This document shows, one piece after another, positions 9,046-17,136 of a stretch of 64,000 bases of DNA; the stretch's first letter is position 1; each line of letters opens with the position of its first letter. The position numbers were made by a program, and so were the translations under genes. The DNA is from Acidobacteriota bacterium (GTDB taxonomy: Bacteria > Acidobacteriota > Vicinamibacteria > Vicinamibacterales > UBA2999). Location of the stretch: assembly GCA_030697165.1 (NCBI GenBank), contig JAUYQQ010000011.1, positions 186,001 through 250,000 on the forward strand, written 5' to 3'. The notes beneath the pieces are model-generated. The model was given only the letters and a program-made list of their open reading frames with translations, was not told the origin of the DNA and did no database searches.

Positions 9046-11427
9046 CTACTTCAGGATCTTGGGAGTAATGAAGATCAAGAGTTCGTCCTGGCTCTCGCGG
9101 TTGGTGTCGTTTTTGAACAGCCAGCCGATTAGCGGGATGCGATGCAGCCCCGGCGTGCGGTCCTGGGTCGACGATTCCGCGCTGTTGTAAATGCCGCCGA
9201 TGACGGTCGTATCGCCGTCGGCCACGAGCACGGTGGTCTGCGCCGCCTGCTTGTCGATCGACGGGGTCGGCTGCGCCGCGGAGGTCTGCGAGTAGTTGGG
9301 CGCCGACTTGTCGACGATGATGCGCATGATCACGGTGCCAGAGGCGGTGATCTGCGGCGTCACGCGCAGCACCAACGCCGCGGGGATGAAGGTCACCGTC
9401 ACGGTGTTGTTCGAGATGGTCTGCACGGGAATCTGCGAACCCTGCGTGATCTCGGCCTCGATGTTGTTCTGGGTTGACACCCGCGGGCTCGAGACAATGC
9501 GCACCTTGCCCGAGTTTTCGAGGGCGCGCAGCTGAACATCAAGGTTCAGGGCGCCGTTGATCGAGCCAAGCGCCAGGCCGAGCGCGCTCGGCGCGGCGAG
9601 GTTGACCCCGCCGGTGGTGGCGGCCGCCCCAGCGGTCGCCGGGAAGACCAGGCCGGTGGTGGTGCCCACCGACGGGTCGATGCGGCCGTTCATGCCCCAC
9701 TGGATGCCGAGCTCCTTCGCGAAATTGCGATTGAGCGTGATGATGCGGGCTTCGATCTCGACCTGCGGCTGGGGCGTGTCGAGGGCGGCAATCAGCTCGC
9801 TGGCGGCCTGCAGTCGATCCGCGAGGTCGCGGATGATCAGCGTATTGGTGCGCGTGTCAATCTGGACATCGCCACGCGGCGAGAGCGCGCTCTTGGTGAT
9901 GATCGGCACCAGGTCGCGGGCCTGCGCATAGCTCAGCGGCCGGGTGATGACGCGCAGTTCGCCGGCCAGGGCGCTGGCGTCGGCCAGCTTCTTACGGTCT
10001 TCGGTCTCCTGCGCCAGCACGCTGACCGGCACGATACGGACGATGGTGCCGTCCACGCTGTAGCCCAGCTTGTTGGCGCGCAGGATGATGTCGAGCGCCT
10101 GGTCCCAGGGGACATCGCGCAACGACACGTCAACCGTGCCCTGGATGGACGGGTCGATCACAATGTTCAGGCCGCTGATCTCGGCGAAGGTGCGCAGCAC
10201 GGCGCGCAGATCGGCGCTCTGGAAATCCAGGGTGATCGGGTCACCCGTGAACGTGCGTTGGCCCTGTGCGTTGGTCGCGGTCTGCAGCGTGGCGAGCCCC
10301 GACGGCGCCTGCCCGCCTTCGCGGCCGATGGCCGCAACGGCAGGCTCCCGCCGAAGCTCGTTGACGACATTCGGAGCGGAGGCGGACGCGGCCACTTCCG
10401 CCACTTCGACCGGCGCAGGAGGAGGCGGCGCCACCGGCCCGCCTTCGCGGCCGGAGGCCGTTACGGCGAGGTCTCGCCGCAGCTCGCCAGCCGACTCGCG
10501 AGCGGAGGCGGATGGGACCAAGGTCTCGACGGCGCGATTGAAGAGGACACGAATCTCCTCTCCCACTGTTTCAACCGTGTACGGAAGCTTGCGTGCCAGG
10601 TCGATCACGACGCGCGTGACGAGCGGCTCGCGGCTGTTGGTCGCGACGCGCACGCGCTCGATCCCGGCCGCGTTGACGGCGGTGACCGGGGCGGCCCGGC
10701 CGGCGGTGACGCCCTGGAAGTCGAGGAACACGCGCGCCGGCAGGTCGCGGGTTTCATCCACCGACGACGCCACCAGCGGACCGTTGCCAGCGAGCGTGAT
10801 CGCAAAACCGTTGGACACCTCTGAGGCCGTGATCGACCTCAGTGCCGTCGCCATGGCGCGAACCGCCGTGGTCTTCGCGACGGCGGGCTCGCCCGCCGTC
10901 TCGCCCGCCGGAGCCTTGGCGGAGGTGGGAGCCTTGGCGAAGGTGGGCGCCTTGGGCGCAATCGACGGCACCGTGGTCACGGCAGCTCCACCTGGCGCGG
11001 CCCCTCGATCGACTTCCACGAGGATGGTGTTCCGCGAACTGCGGACGCGGTGCTTGGCAGCCCGTTCGAGGCGCACGCGAACGCGCGCCACCGGCGCGCC
11101 GTCGGGGGCGCTGGCCCCCTCAATCGCGACACCGGCCACTGGCGCCAGCATCGCCGCGATCGGCATCGCAGCAAGGCTGCCGGCCGTCGTGTTCCTCAGG
11201 TCAACCAGGACCGTTAACGGGTCCGGCTGGCTGGTGAGGTACGCCACCGGCTCGCTGGCTTCGATCAGCACGGTGCTGAGCGCGCCATCGAGCCGCGACG
11301 AGATTGAACGTAGGGCTGGGGTGTCGGCGCCGGGGCCCCTCGGCACCGGACCGCTGGCAGTCAACGTGACCGCCAGGGCTGCCGCCAGGGGCGCAGCCAA
11401 TACCAGTCGAGGAATGCGACCGTGCAT
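9046..11427 (-). CDS. pilQ: Type IV pilus secretin PilQ
   Basis: Outer-membrane secretin through which the type IV pilus passes. It has 793 residues from the ATG at 11427, which overlaps the pilP stop (TGATG). Seen in order: a Sec signal peptide (VLAAPLAAALAVTLTASG), two AMIN-like domains (about 40-130 and 190-285), a low-complexity linker, an STN/N0-like segment (ITLDFQSADLRAVLRTFAEISG), an N1/KH-like domain, and the secretin domain with VEIEARIITLNRNFAKELGIQWG and the C-terminal PGLHRIPLIGWLFKNDTNRESQDELLIFITPKIL. The linkers carry repeat-derived segments (see findings). It is cotranscribed with pilMNOP. Confidence 0.95.
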   Translation of the reverse strand: MHGRIPRLVLAAPLAAALAVTLTASGPVPRGPGADTPALRSISSRLDGALSTVLIEASEPVAYLTSQPDPLTVLVDLRNTTAGSLAAMPIAAMLAPVAGVAIEGASAPDGAPVARVRVRLERAAKHRVRSSRNTILVEVDRGAAPGGAAVTTVPSIAPKAPTFAKAPTSAKAPAGETAGEPAVAKTTAVRAMATALRSITASEVSNGFAITLAGNGPLVASSVDETRDLPARVFLDFQGVTAGRAAPVTAVNAAGIERVRVATNSREPLVTRVVIDLARKLPYTVETVGEEIRVLFNRAVETLVPSASARESAGELRRDLAVTASGREGGPVAPPPPAPVEVAEVAASASAPNVVNELRREPAVAAIGREGGQAPSGLATLQTATNAQGQRTFTGDPITLDFQSADLRAVLRTFAEISGLNIVIDPSIQGTVDVSLRDVPWDQALDIILRANKLGYSVDGTIVRIVPVSVLAQETEDRKKLADASALAGELRVITRPLSYAQARDLVPIITKSALSPRGDVQIDTRTNTLIIRDLADRLQAASELIAALDTPQPQVEIEARIITLNRNFAKELGIQWGMNGRIDPSVGTTTGLVFPATAGAAATTGGVNLAAPSALGLALGSINGALNLDVQLRALENSGKVRIVSSPRVSTQNNIEAEITQGSQIPVQTISNNTVTVTFIPAALVLRVTPQITASGTVIMRIIVDKSAPNYSQTSAAQPTPSIDKQAAQTTVLVADGDTTVIGGIYNSAESSTQDRTPGLHRIPLIGWLFKNDTNRESQDELLIFITPKILK

Positions 11428-11924
11428 CACTTGACCTCTTCTCCACCGCGCAGGAACTTGCGCACTTCGCGCTGCTTCTCGAGCGACAGCGGATCGTTGA
11501 CTTCCTGAAGAATGACTACTGCTTGCGCCGTGATCGAACGAATGACGCCGTCGAACAACTTGTCGCCGGCGCGGACCGTGAAGACCTTGCCGTCGGGACC
11601 CGCCACCATGGCCAGAAACGCGCCGCGGCTCAGCATGATCCCCCTGACGACAATCGCGTTGGTCTCGAGCCCGGGCACGCCATCTGGGCGCTTGGCCGAC
11701 GCGTTGTTGCCGCGCACCGCATCCGTACCGCGGTTGACCAGATCCACGAACGGATCGCGCCGTCCGTCTGGGCTGTATTGGAAGTTGGGCGGCGGGGCCG
11801 GCAACGGCGGACCCGGAGCGGCGGCAGGAGCGGCCGGCGCTGGCGCCTTCGGCTTCTGCGCGTGCAGCGTCTCGGCCGTGAGGCCGGCCAGCAAGACGAC
11901 GACGAGAACGACGGGCGTGTGCAT
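11427..11924 (-). CDS. pilP: Type IV pilus assembly protein PilP
   Basis: Periplasmic connector between the inner-membrane PilN/PilO and the secretin PilQ. It has 165 residues: a signal peptide (TPVVLVVVLLAGLTAETLHA), a Pro/Ala-rich linker, then a PilP beta domain (YSPDGRRDPFVDLV, then NAIVVRGIMLSRGAFLAMVAGPDGKVFTVRAGDKLFDGVI). Unlike the classical PilP there is no lipobox Cys, so it is probably not lipidated. The ATG at 11924 overlaps the pilO stop and its own stop overlaps the pilQ start. Confidence 0.9.
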   Translation of the reverse strand: MHTPVVLVVVLLAGLTAETLHAQKPKAPAPAAPAAAPGPPLPAPPPNFQYSPDGRRDPFVDLVNRGTDAVRGNNASAKRPDGVPGLETNAIVVRGIMLSRGAFLAMVAGPDGKVFTVRAGDKLFDGVIRSITAQAVVILQEVNDPLSLEKQREVRKFLRGGEEVK

Positions 11925-12547
11925 CACTTCTTTGCCGGCGCCTTCTTCGGCGCCTTCTTGCCCTTGGCGGCAGCCGGCGCCGCGGGCTGTTCGACCAGCA
12001 CGAAGGTCGTCGCCGTACACGCAATCGTCATCGTCGACGCCGAATTGGCGCCTTCGCGCTGGGCGAGGGTCAGGCCGCCGATGTTGATAATGCGCGGGAA
12101 CTTGCTGACGCGATCGAGGAACAGGCCGAGGTTGTGATACGTGCCTTCGAGCTGGAGGCTGATCGGCCACTCGGCGTGCATTTCCTTCATGCTGATGGCC
12201 TGGGGGCGGAAGCCGCGAATGACGAGGTTCGATTGCACCGCGAGCGTCTGCACCCGCCGCAGCAAGTCGCCGGCGTCGCGCTCGTCGGGCAGGATCGGCT
12301 TGAGGCTGTCGAGCCGTGCCTCGAGTTCGGTGACCTGGGCGCGGAACTCGGGCAACTGCCTGGCCGTGGCTTGGCCCGTGCTGATGCGGGCGCGAATCGC
12401 GCTCAGCTCGACCGACTGGGTCGCGATCGCCGCCTGGCGCGGCATCTCGTAGTAGTAGTAAAAGGCGCCGGCGGCCGCGAGCGAGACCGCCACGAAGATG
12501 CCCAGCTGCCCCTGCCACGGGATCTTGCCGAATGAGAGGCTAGCCAC
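11924..12547 (-). CDS. pilO: Type IV pilus assembly protein PilO
   Basis: Inner-membrane bitopic protein that pairs with PilN in the alignment subcomplex. It has 207 residues. A short N-terminus and one membrane helix (LGIFVAVSLAAAGAFYYYYEM, about 16-36) are followed by a periplasmic coiled coil (QSVELSAIRARISTGQATARQLPEFRAQ) and a ferredoxin-like domain. The C-terminus ends in a Lys/Ala-rich tail (AAAKGKKAPKKAPAKK), an odd extension for the family. It overlaps pilN upstream by 8 nt and pilP downstream. Confidence 0.93.
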   Translation of the reverse strand: MASLSFGKIPWQGQLGIFVAVSLAAAGAFYYYYEMPRQAAIATQSVELSAIRARISTGQATARQLPEFRAQVTELEARLDSLKPILPDERDAGDLLRRVQTLAVQSNLVIRGFRPQAISMKEMHAEWPISLQLEGTYHNLGLFLDRVSKFPRIINIGGLTLAQREGANSASTMTIACTATTFVLVEQPAAPAAAKGKKAPKKAPAKK

Positions 12548-13160
12548 GCTTGCCTCCTTTTTTACCGGTCGTGAGCGGTGGCGGTGGATCGATGCCCGCC
12601 ATCTGGAAGGTGCCGCGGATCGTGAACTGAATCAGGTCGGGGGTCGCACCCGAACCGCTGACGACCACGCTGTCGACGATTTCCACCGGTCGCCGGAAGT
12701 AGCGCGAGGCCTCGAGGTTGCCGACGAAGTCCGACAGCGACGTCAACGTGAGACAGCGGCCCTGGATGGTCAGGTTGTAACCTTCCTGGCGCACGCTGGT
12801 CAGCCACGTCATGTCGGGCAAGGCCCGGCTGACCTGGTCGATCATGTGCACGGGGGCGTTCTGGCCCTTGCGCAGTTCGTCGATCAGGGCCACCCGCTGC
12901 TCGAGTTGCACCTTGCGCGCCTCGAACTCCTGCACCTGTTTCAGGATCTCGGCCAGGCGCTGCTCTTCCCGCTTGGCCGCCTCGACCTCGCGCACCACTT
13001 GCGCTTCCTGCTGCCCGATCGCCCAGTAGCGCCAGCCGACGCCGACGAGCGTGAGCACGACCAGCAGGCTGCCGATCACGGTGATCTTCTGCCCGGCCTG
13101 GAACCCCTTGCTGACCGCGACGACGGTGCGGCGTTCCGACAGGAGGTTAATCCGAATCAT
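12540..13160 (-). CDS. pilN: Type IV pilus assembly protein PilN
   Basis: Inner-membrane bitopic protein whose cytoplasmic N-terminus binds PilM and whose periplasmic part pairs with PilO. It has 206 residues. The N-terminal INLLSE is the PilM-binding motif, followed by a membrane helix (KITVIGSLLVVLTLVGVGWRYWAIG, about 25-49), a coiled coil, and a periplasmic ferredoxin-like domain. The start overlaps the pilM stop by 4 nt (ATGA type). The last residues are Gly/Lys-rich (TTGKKGGKRG). Confidence 0.94.
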   Translation of the reverse strand: MIRINLLSERRTVVAVSKGFQAGQKITVIGSLLVVLTLVGVGWRYWAIGQQEAQVVREVEAAKREEQRLAEILKQVQEFEARKVQLEQRVALIDELRKGQNAPVHMIDQVSRALPDMTWLTSVRQEGYNLTIQGRCLTLTSLSDFVGNLEASRYFRRPVEIVDSVVVSGSGATPDLIQFTIRGTFQMAGIDPPPPLTTGKKGGKRG

Positions 13161-14221
13161 CGGTCACCCACCTTGCGCAACGCGAGGCCCATCGCCACCG
13201 CCGCCACCGGCGCCAGGTCCTCGGCGCTCTCGATGCCGAGTTTCTTGGGGTCGCAGGCGACCTGGCGGAACGGATCGAACCGCTCCACTTCGGTGTCGAA
13301 CCGCTCGCGCAGCGACTCGGCAAAGCCCTCGACCCGCGACGCGCCGCCGCACAGCATGATGCGGTCAATGCGCTCGCTGGCCGCGGTGGCCTTGAAAAAG
13401 TCGAACGTCTTCTCGACCTCGAGCAGCACGTTGTCGGTCATGGCCCGCAGCACGGCGCGCGCGTCCTCGAAGGTGGCGCCATCGACGTCCTGCCCCTTCT
13501 TCAGCATCTCGGCCGCTTCGTACGGCAGGTTCAGTTCCTTCTGCACCGCCTCGGTGAACGCATTGCCACCCATCGAGACGTCGCGGGTGAACACCGACTG
13601 CGCGCCGGTCAGGATGTTGATGTTGATGGCGCTGGCGCCGGCATTGAGGATGGCCACGACCGCGGTCGGCTCGAAGCCGTAGTTGGCCTCGAAGGCGTTC
13701 TGCAGCGCGAACACGTCGACATCGACAATCACCGGCGTCTTGCCCGCCTGGGCGATCACGTTGGTGTAGTCGGCGATCTTGTCCTTCTTGGCGGCGACCA
13801 GCAGCACTTCCATGCTGCCCTGGCTGTCCTGGCCGGTGCCCGGGTCGAGGATCTCGTAGTCGAGGTTCACGTCCTGGATGTCGAACGGGATGTACTGCTC
13901 GGCTTCCCAGTAGATGGACTCGGACAGTTCCGACTCGGTCATCGCCGGCAGCGTGATCTTCTTGACGATCACCGAGTTGCCCGACAGCGACGCGACGATG
14001 TCCTTGGCCTTGAAGCGCTTGTTGGCGAACAGGCGCCGCACGGCATCGGCGACCGCGCCGCCATCGATGATGGCGCCGTCGACAATGCTGTCGGGCGGGA
14101 CCGATTCGACCCCGATGGCCGAGACGCGGTAGCCCTTGCCCGACGCTTTAAGTTCGATCGCCTTGACGGAACTCGACCCGATGTCGAGGCCTACCAGGCT
14201 TTTTGGTCGACGAAACAGCAC
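13157..14221 (-). CDS. pilM: Type IV pilus assembly ATPase-like protein PilM
   Basis: Cytosolic actin/FtsA-fold protein that forms the inner ring of the pilus alignment complex through PilN. It has 354 residues. Seen: the phosphate-1 motif VGLDIGSSSVKAIEL near the N-terminus, VAILNAGASAININI (phosphate-2) and LCGGASRVEGF (adenosine motif). It starts at GTG 14221, with GGAGA about 10 nt before. It is the first gene of pilMNOPQ. No clear -10/-35 pair was found on the minus strand upstream, though an AT-rich palindrome lies about 130-165 nt away. Confidence 0.95.
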   Translation of the reverse strand: MLFRRPKSLVGLDIGSSSVKAIELKASGKGYRVSAIGVESVPPDSIVDGAIIDGGAVADAVRRLFANKRFKAKDIVASLSGNSVIVKKITLPAMTESELSESIYWEAEQYIPFDIQDVNLDYEILDPGTGQDSQGSMEVLLVAAKKDKIADYTNVIAQAGKTPVIVDVDVFALQNAFEANYGFEPTAVVAILNAGASAININILTGAQSVFTRDVSMGGNAFTEAVQKELNLPYEAAEMLKKGQDVDGATFEDARAVLRAMTDNVLLEVEKTFDFFKATAASERIDRIMLCGGASRVEGFAESLRERFDTEVERFDPFRQVACDPKKLGIESAEDLAPVAAVAMGLALRKVGDR

Positions 14222-14352
14222 GTTACGTTGTCTCCAGACCTACGCCGCAGGGGCAAACTGAATACCACTTAGCCCAAGCGTCCCGATCCACCAAAATGGG
14301 CCTAGAATGCCGGAAATGGCGATTCGAGGCGGCGTTAGGGGATCCGGCCAAC

Positions 14353-14386
14353 ATACAAAACTGCAATCAACTAACGTTTTTTGTAT
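14353..14386. promoter_or_regulatory. AT-rich palindrome upstream of pilM
   Basis: ATACAAAA-N18-TTTTGTAT, in an unusually AT-rich island of the otherwise GC-rich 14222-14655 intergenic region between divergent pilM and rplM. It could be an operator or part of a promoter. No matched regulator family was recognised. The rest of 14222-14436 shows no gene. Confidence 0.35.
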
Positions 14387-14436
14387 ATCAACGCGAGTGG
14401 CTGGTCCCTTCCCTGCCACCCGGGCTTATCGGAAGT

Positions 14437-14573
14437 AGATCAGGGTGCCTACAGTGCTTAAGGTGCCTAAGGTGCCTAGGTGCCTAAGGTGCCTGGGGTG
14501 CGAAGATTCGTGCAGGAAGGTCGAGGCACTCCAGGCCCCCTAGGCACCTGAGGCACTCTAGGCACCTTGTCTT
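14437..14573. repeat. 9-bp GGTGCCTAA-type repeat array with inverted arm
   Basis: Direct copies of a 9-bp unit (GTGCCTAAG and variants) from about 14441 to 14500, then a spacer, then the same unit inverted (AGGCACCTG, AGGCACTCT, AGGCACCTT) to about 14568. The two arms can pair into a long imperfect hairpin. The distal end of the inverted arm runs into the rplM -35 box. The same unit recurs at 17036, 39241 and 62234. Confidence 0.85.
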
Positions 14574-14595
14574 AAGGCCGAAATACCTGTATTAT
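14567..14595 (+). promoter_or_regulatory. Promoter of rplM-rpsI-rpsB
   Basis: TTGTCT (14567-14572), 17 bp spacer, TATTAT (14590-14595). Transcription would start near 14602, leaving a leader of about 54 nt. The leader contains a hairpin, GTCC-T-CCCC loop GGGG-GC-GGAC, at 14607-14627, which could mediate ribosomal-protein feedback. Confidence 0.65.
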
Positions 14596-14655
14596 CTTGG
14601 TTTGCCGTCCTCCCCTTGGGGGCGGACGTGATCGCTCGTGACTTAGGAAACAGGA

Positions 14656-15087
14656 ATGCAGACTTACGTACCCTCTGTGAAGACCATGCCCGTGAAGTGG
14701 CATGTCATTGATGCCAATGGCAAGGTCCTTGGCCGCATTGCCACCGACGCCGCGAAGCTGTTGCAGGGCAAGCACAAAGCCATTTACACCCCGTATCTCG
14801 ACACCGGCGATCACGTCGTGATCGTCAACGTCGACAAGGTGAAGCTGACCGGCCGCAAGGAAGACCAGAAGGTCTACCAGCGCCACAGTGGCTACCCCGG
14901 CGGCCTGCGCACCGACCGCGCCAAGGTCGTTCGCGCGGAGAACCCGATGCGCATGGTCGAAGAAGCCGTGCGCGGCATGTTGCCGAAGTCGAAGCTCGGC
15001 GACGCGATGTATCGCAAGTTGAATGTGTATGCCGGCGACAAGCACCCGCACGCCGCACAGAAACCCACCGCTTTCGAGGTCAAGTAA
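14656..15087 (+). CDS. rplM: 50S ribosomal protein L13
   Basis: Early-assembly 23S rRNA-binding protein of the large subunit. It has 143 residues. Seen: [27 protein letters not shown] at the N-terminus and [19 protein letters not shown], then [25 protein letters not shown]. The ATG at 14656 follows AGGAAACAGGA; a second Met at residue 11 is an alternative that would give the more usual N-terminus. It leads the classic rplM-rpsI pair, here followed by rpsB. Confidence 0.97.
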   Translation: MQTYVPSVKTMPVKWHVIDANGKVLGRIATDAAKLLQGKHKAIYTPYLDTGDHVVIVNVDKVKLTGRKEDQKVYQRHSGYPGGLRTDRAKVVRAENPMRMVEEAVRGMLPKSKLGDAMYRKLNVYAGDKHPHAAQKPTAFEVK

Positions 15088-15088
15088 C

Positions 15089-15481
15089 TTGGCAGCTACT
15101 GAATATTACGCAACCGGGCGGCGCAAGGAATCGACGGCCCGCGTGTTCCTTCGTCCCGGCACCGGCACCATCAAGGTCAACAAGCGCGAGTTCGTCGAGT
15201 TCTTCCCGCGCGAGACGCTCCGCATCCTGGTGAAGTCCCCGCTCATCCTCACGGAAACCGCCGAACAGTTCGACATCCTGGCGACCGTGTCTGGCGGCGG
15301 CATGACCGGGCAGGCCGGCGCGATTCGCCTCGGCATCTCCCGCGCGTTGTGCGAGTTCAATCTCGAACTGCGCTCGAAGCTCAAGAAAGACGGCTTGCTC
15401 ACGCGCGATGCGCGCGCGAAAGAACGCAAGAAATACGGCATGGCTGGCGCCCGCAAGCGGTTCCAGTTCAGCAAGCGCTAA
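15089..15481 (+). CDS. rpsI: 30S ribosomal protein S9
   Basis: Small-subunit head protein whose C-terminal tail contacts P-site tRNA. It has 130 residues: [22 protein letters not shown] at the start, [19 protein letters not shown] in the middle, and the tRNA-contacting tail ending KRFQFSKR. The start is TTG at 15089, one base after the rplM stop, with GAGGT about 10 nt before; no ATG or GTG exists in frame near the conserved N-terminus. The stop overlaps the next ATG (TAATG). Confidence 0.96.
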   Translation: MAATEYYATGRRKESTARVFLRPGTGTIKVNKREFVEFFPRETLRILVKSPLILTETAEQFDILATVSGGGMTGQAGAIRLGISRALCEFNLELRSKLKKDGLLTRDARAKERKKYGMAGARKRFQFSKR

Positions 15482-16320
15482 TGGCTACCACGGATGGAGG
15501 CAATTTGACCCCGCTCGCGATGAAGGACCTGCTCGAAGCAGGCGTGCACTTCGGACACCAGACCAAGCGTTGGAATCCCAAGATGAAGCCGTTCATCTTC
15601 GGGGAACGCAGTGGCATCTACATTCTCGACCTCGGCAAGACCGTCAAGCACTACCGAGAGGCCGAGGACTTTGTGCGCCAGCTGGCGGCCGAAGGCAAGT
15701 CCATCCTCTTCGTGGGCACCAAGCGCCAGGCCCAGGACGTGGTCGCCGAAGAAGCGACGCGCTGCGGCATGTATTACGTCAACGAGCGCTGGCTCGGCGG
15801 CCTGCTGACCAACTTCACCACGATTCAACGCAGCCTCAACCGCTTGCGCGATCTCGAGGCGATGTCGACCGACGGCCGCTACGAGACGATGCCCAAGAAG
15901 GAAATCGCGAAGGCCGAGAAGGAGAAGCGCAAGCTCCTCAAGAACCTCGAAGGCATTCGCCACATGGGCCGCCTGCCCGACGCGCTGTTCGTCGTCGATA
16001 CGCGCAAGGAACAGATTGCCGTGGACGAGGCCCGCAAGCTGAAGATCCCGGTGATCGGCATCGTCGACACCAACTGCGATCCCGATCAGATCGACTACGT
16101 GATTCCGGGCAACGACGACGCGCTGCGTTCGGTCAAGTTGTTCGTGTCGCGCGTGGCCGATGCGGTCATCGACGGCCGCAGCCAGCGTGAATCGGCGATG
16201 GCCGAGCAGCAGCAGAGCGAGGCCGAAGCGGCCGCCGCGCGCGAGGCCAGCCGCACGGTGCGCCCGGCGGACATCAACAAGCCCCAGCGTCCCGCTGAGA
16301 CGCCCGCCCCGACGGCCTAG
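15481..16320 (+). CDS. rpsB: 30S ribosomal protein S2
   Basis: Small-subunit protein bridging head and body, and the last step in S1 recruitment. It has 279 residues from ATG 15481. Seen: [35 protein letters not shown] is preceded here by an extra 14 residues; [18 protein letters not shown] and [11 protein letters not shown] are conserved. A TTG at 15505 with GGAGG at 15496-15500 is an equally good start and would give the usual short N-terminus. The C-terminal about 35 residues are Glu/Ala-rich and non-conserved. It is coupled to rpsI by stop/start overlap. Confidence 0.96.
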   Translation: MATTDGGNLTPLAMKDLLEAGVHFGHQTKRWNPKMKPFIFGERSGIYILDLGKTVKHYREAEDFVRQLAAEGKSILFVGTKRQAQDVVAEEATRCGMYYVNERWLGGLLTNFTTIQRSLNRLRDLEAMSTDGRYETMPKKEIAKAEKEKRKLLKNLEGIRHMGRLPDALFVVDTRKEQIAVDEARKLKIPVIGIVDTNCDPDQIDYVIPGNDDALRSVKLFVSRVADAVIDGRSQRESAMAEQQQSEAEAAAAREASRTVRPADINKPQRPAETPAPTA

Positions 16321-16328
16321 AGCCGATT

Positions 16329-16350
16329 CGACAAACCTGAAGGTTTGTCG
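16329..16350 (+). repeat. Perfect hairpin between rpsB and tsf
   Basis: CGACAAACCT-GA-AGGTTTGTCG, a perfect 10-bp stem with a 2-nt loop, just after the rpsB stop and before the terminator at 16359. It may be an RNA processing or stability element. Confidence 0.6.
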
Positions 16351-16358
16351 CCACTTTC

Positions 16359-16393
16359 CGCGCCGGCTGCGATAACACGGGCCGGCGCGTTTT
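16359..16393 (+). terminator. Intrinsic terminator between rpsB and tsf
   Basis: 9-bp stem CGCGCCGGC/GCCGGCGCG with a 13-nt loop, followed by TTTT. It lies 34 nt before the tsf ATG, so it may be a partial terminator or attenuator that lowers tsf expression relative to rpsB. Confidence 0.6.
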
Positions 16394-16427
16394 ACGTACA
16401 GCGATCTTTGGTTGAGGAGTTAGTGAA

Positions 16428-17033
16428 ATGGCAGCGACAGCAGCACAGGTCAAGGAACTGCGCGACAAGACCGGCGCGGGAATGATGGATTGCAAGGCGG
16501 CACTCGAGGAATCGGGCGGCGACGTCGACAAGGCCGTCGACATTCTGCGCAAGAAGGGCCTGGCCCAGGCGGCCAAGCGCGCCGGCCGCCTCGCCAAGGA
16601 CGGCGTGATTGGTCACTACATCCACATGGGCGGCAAGGTGGGCGTGCTCGTGGAAGTGAACTGCGAGACGGATTTCGTGGCCCGCACACCCGAGTTCCAG
16701 ACGCTGGCCAAGGAGATCGCCATGCACATCGCCGCGGCCAGCCCGCTGGTGGTGCGGCGCGAAGAGCTCGGCCCAGACGTCCTCGAGAAGGAACGCGAGA
16801 TTTACCGCGCCCAGTTCGCCAGTTCGGGCAAGCCGGCCAACGTCATCGAGAAGATCATCGAGGGCAAGCTCGACAGCTACTACTCGCAGGTGTGCCTGCT
16901 GGATCAGCCGTCGGTGCGCGACCCCAACGTCACGATCAATCAAATGGTGGCGGCCGCCACGGCCAAGACGGGCGAAAACGTCACTATCACGCGGTTCGTG
17001 CGCTTCAAGCTGGGCGAACTCGCACAGGAATAA
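16428..17033 (+). CDS. tsf: Translation elongation factor Ts
   Basis: Guanine-nucleotide exchange factor for EF-Tu. It has 201 residues, the short form like that of Thermus rather than the about 280-residue E. coli form. Seen: an N-terminal UBA-like domain (AAQVKELRDKTGAGMMDCKAALEESGGDVDKAVDILRKKG) containing the conserved TGAGMMDCKKAL-type motif, then IHMGGKVGVLVEVNCETDFVAR. GAGGAG precedes the ATG by 8-9 nt. The stop TAA abuts a 9-bp repeat array. Confidence 0.97.
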   Translation: MAATAAQVKELRDKTGAGMMDCKAALEESGGDVDKAVDILRKKGLAQAAKRAGRLAKDGVIGHYIHMGGKVGVLVEVNCETDFVARTPEFQTLAKEIAMHIAAASPLVVRREELGPDVLEKEREIYRAQFASSGKPANVIEKIIEGKLDSYYSQVCLLDQPSVRDPNVTINQMVAAATAKTGENVTITRFVRFKLGELAQE

Positions 17034-17035
17034 GG

Positions 17036-17121
17036 TGCCTAAGGGTGCCTAGAGTGCCTATGGTGCCTGGCGTGCGATCAGCACCTCAGGCACTTTAGGC
17101 ACCCTAGGCACTTTAGGCACC
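17036..17121. repeat. 9-bp repeat array forming a long hairpin upstream of pyrH
   Basis: Left arm of about 41 bp made of GGTGCCTAA-type 9-mers, a GATCA loop, and a right arm of the same 9-mers inverted. Read as reverse complement, the right arm matches the left at most positions, so RNA or a cruciform could form a nearly continuous stem. The right arm ends 4 nt before the pyrH -10 box. Confidence 0.9.
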
Positions 17122-17124
17122 AGC

Positions 17125-17130
17125 TATAAT
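17125..17130 (+). promoter_or_regulatory. -10 box of pyrH, leaderless arrangement
   Basis: TATAAT ending 6 nt before the GTG start of pyrH, so the predicted transcription start coincides with the start codon. No good -35 is present; that position lies in the repeat arm. Confidence 0.6.
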
Positions 17131-17136
17131 CGGTCT

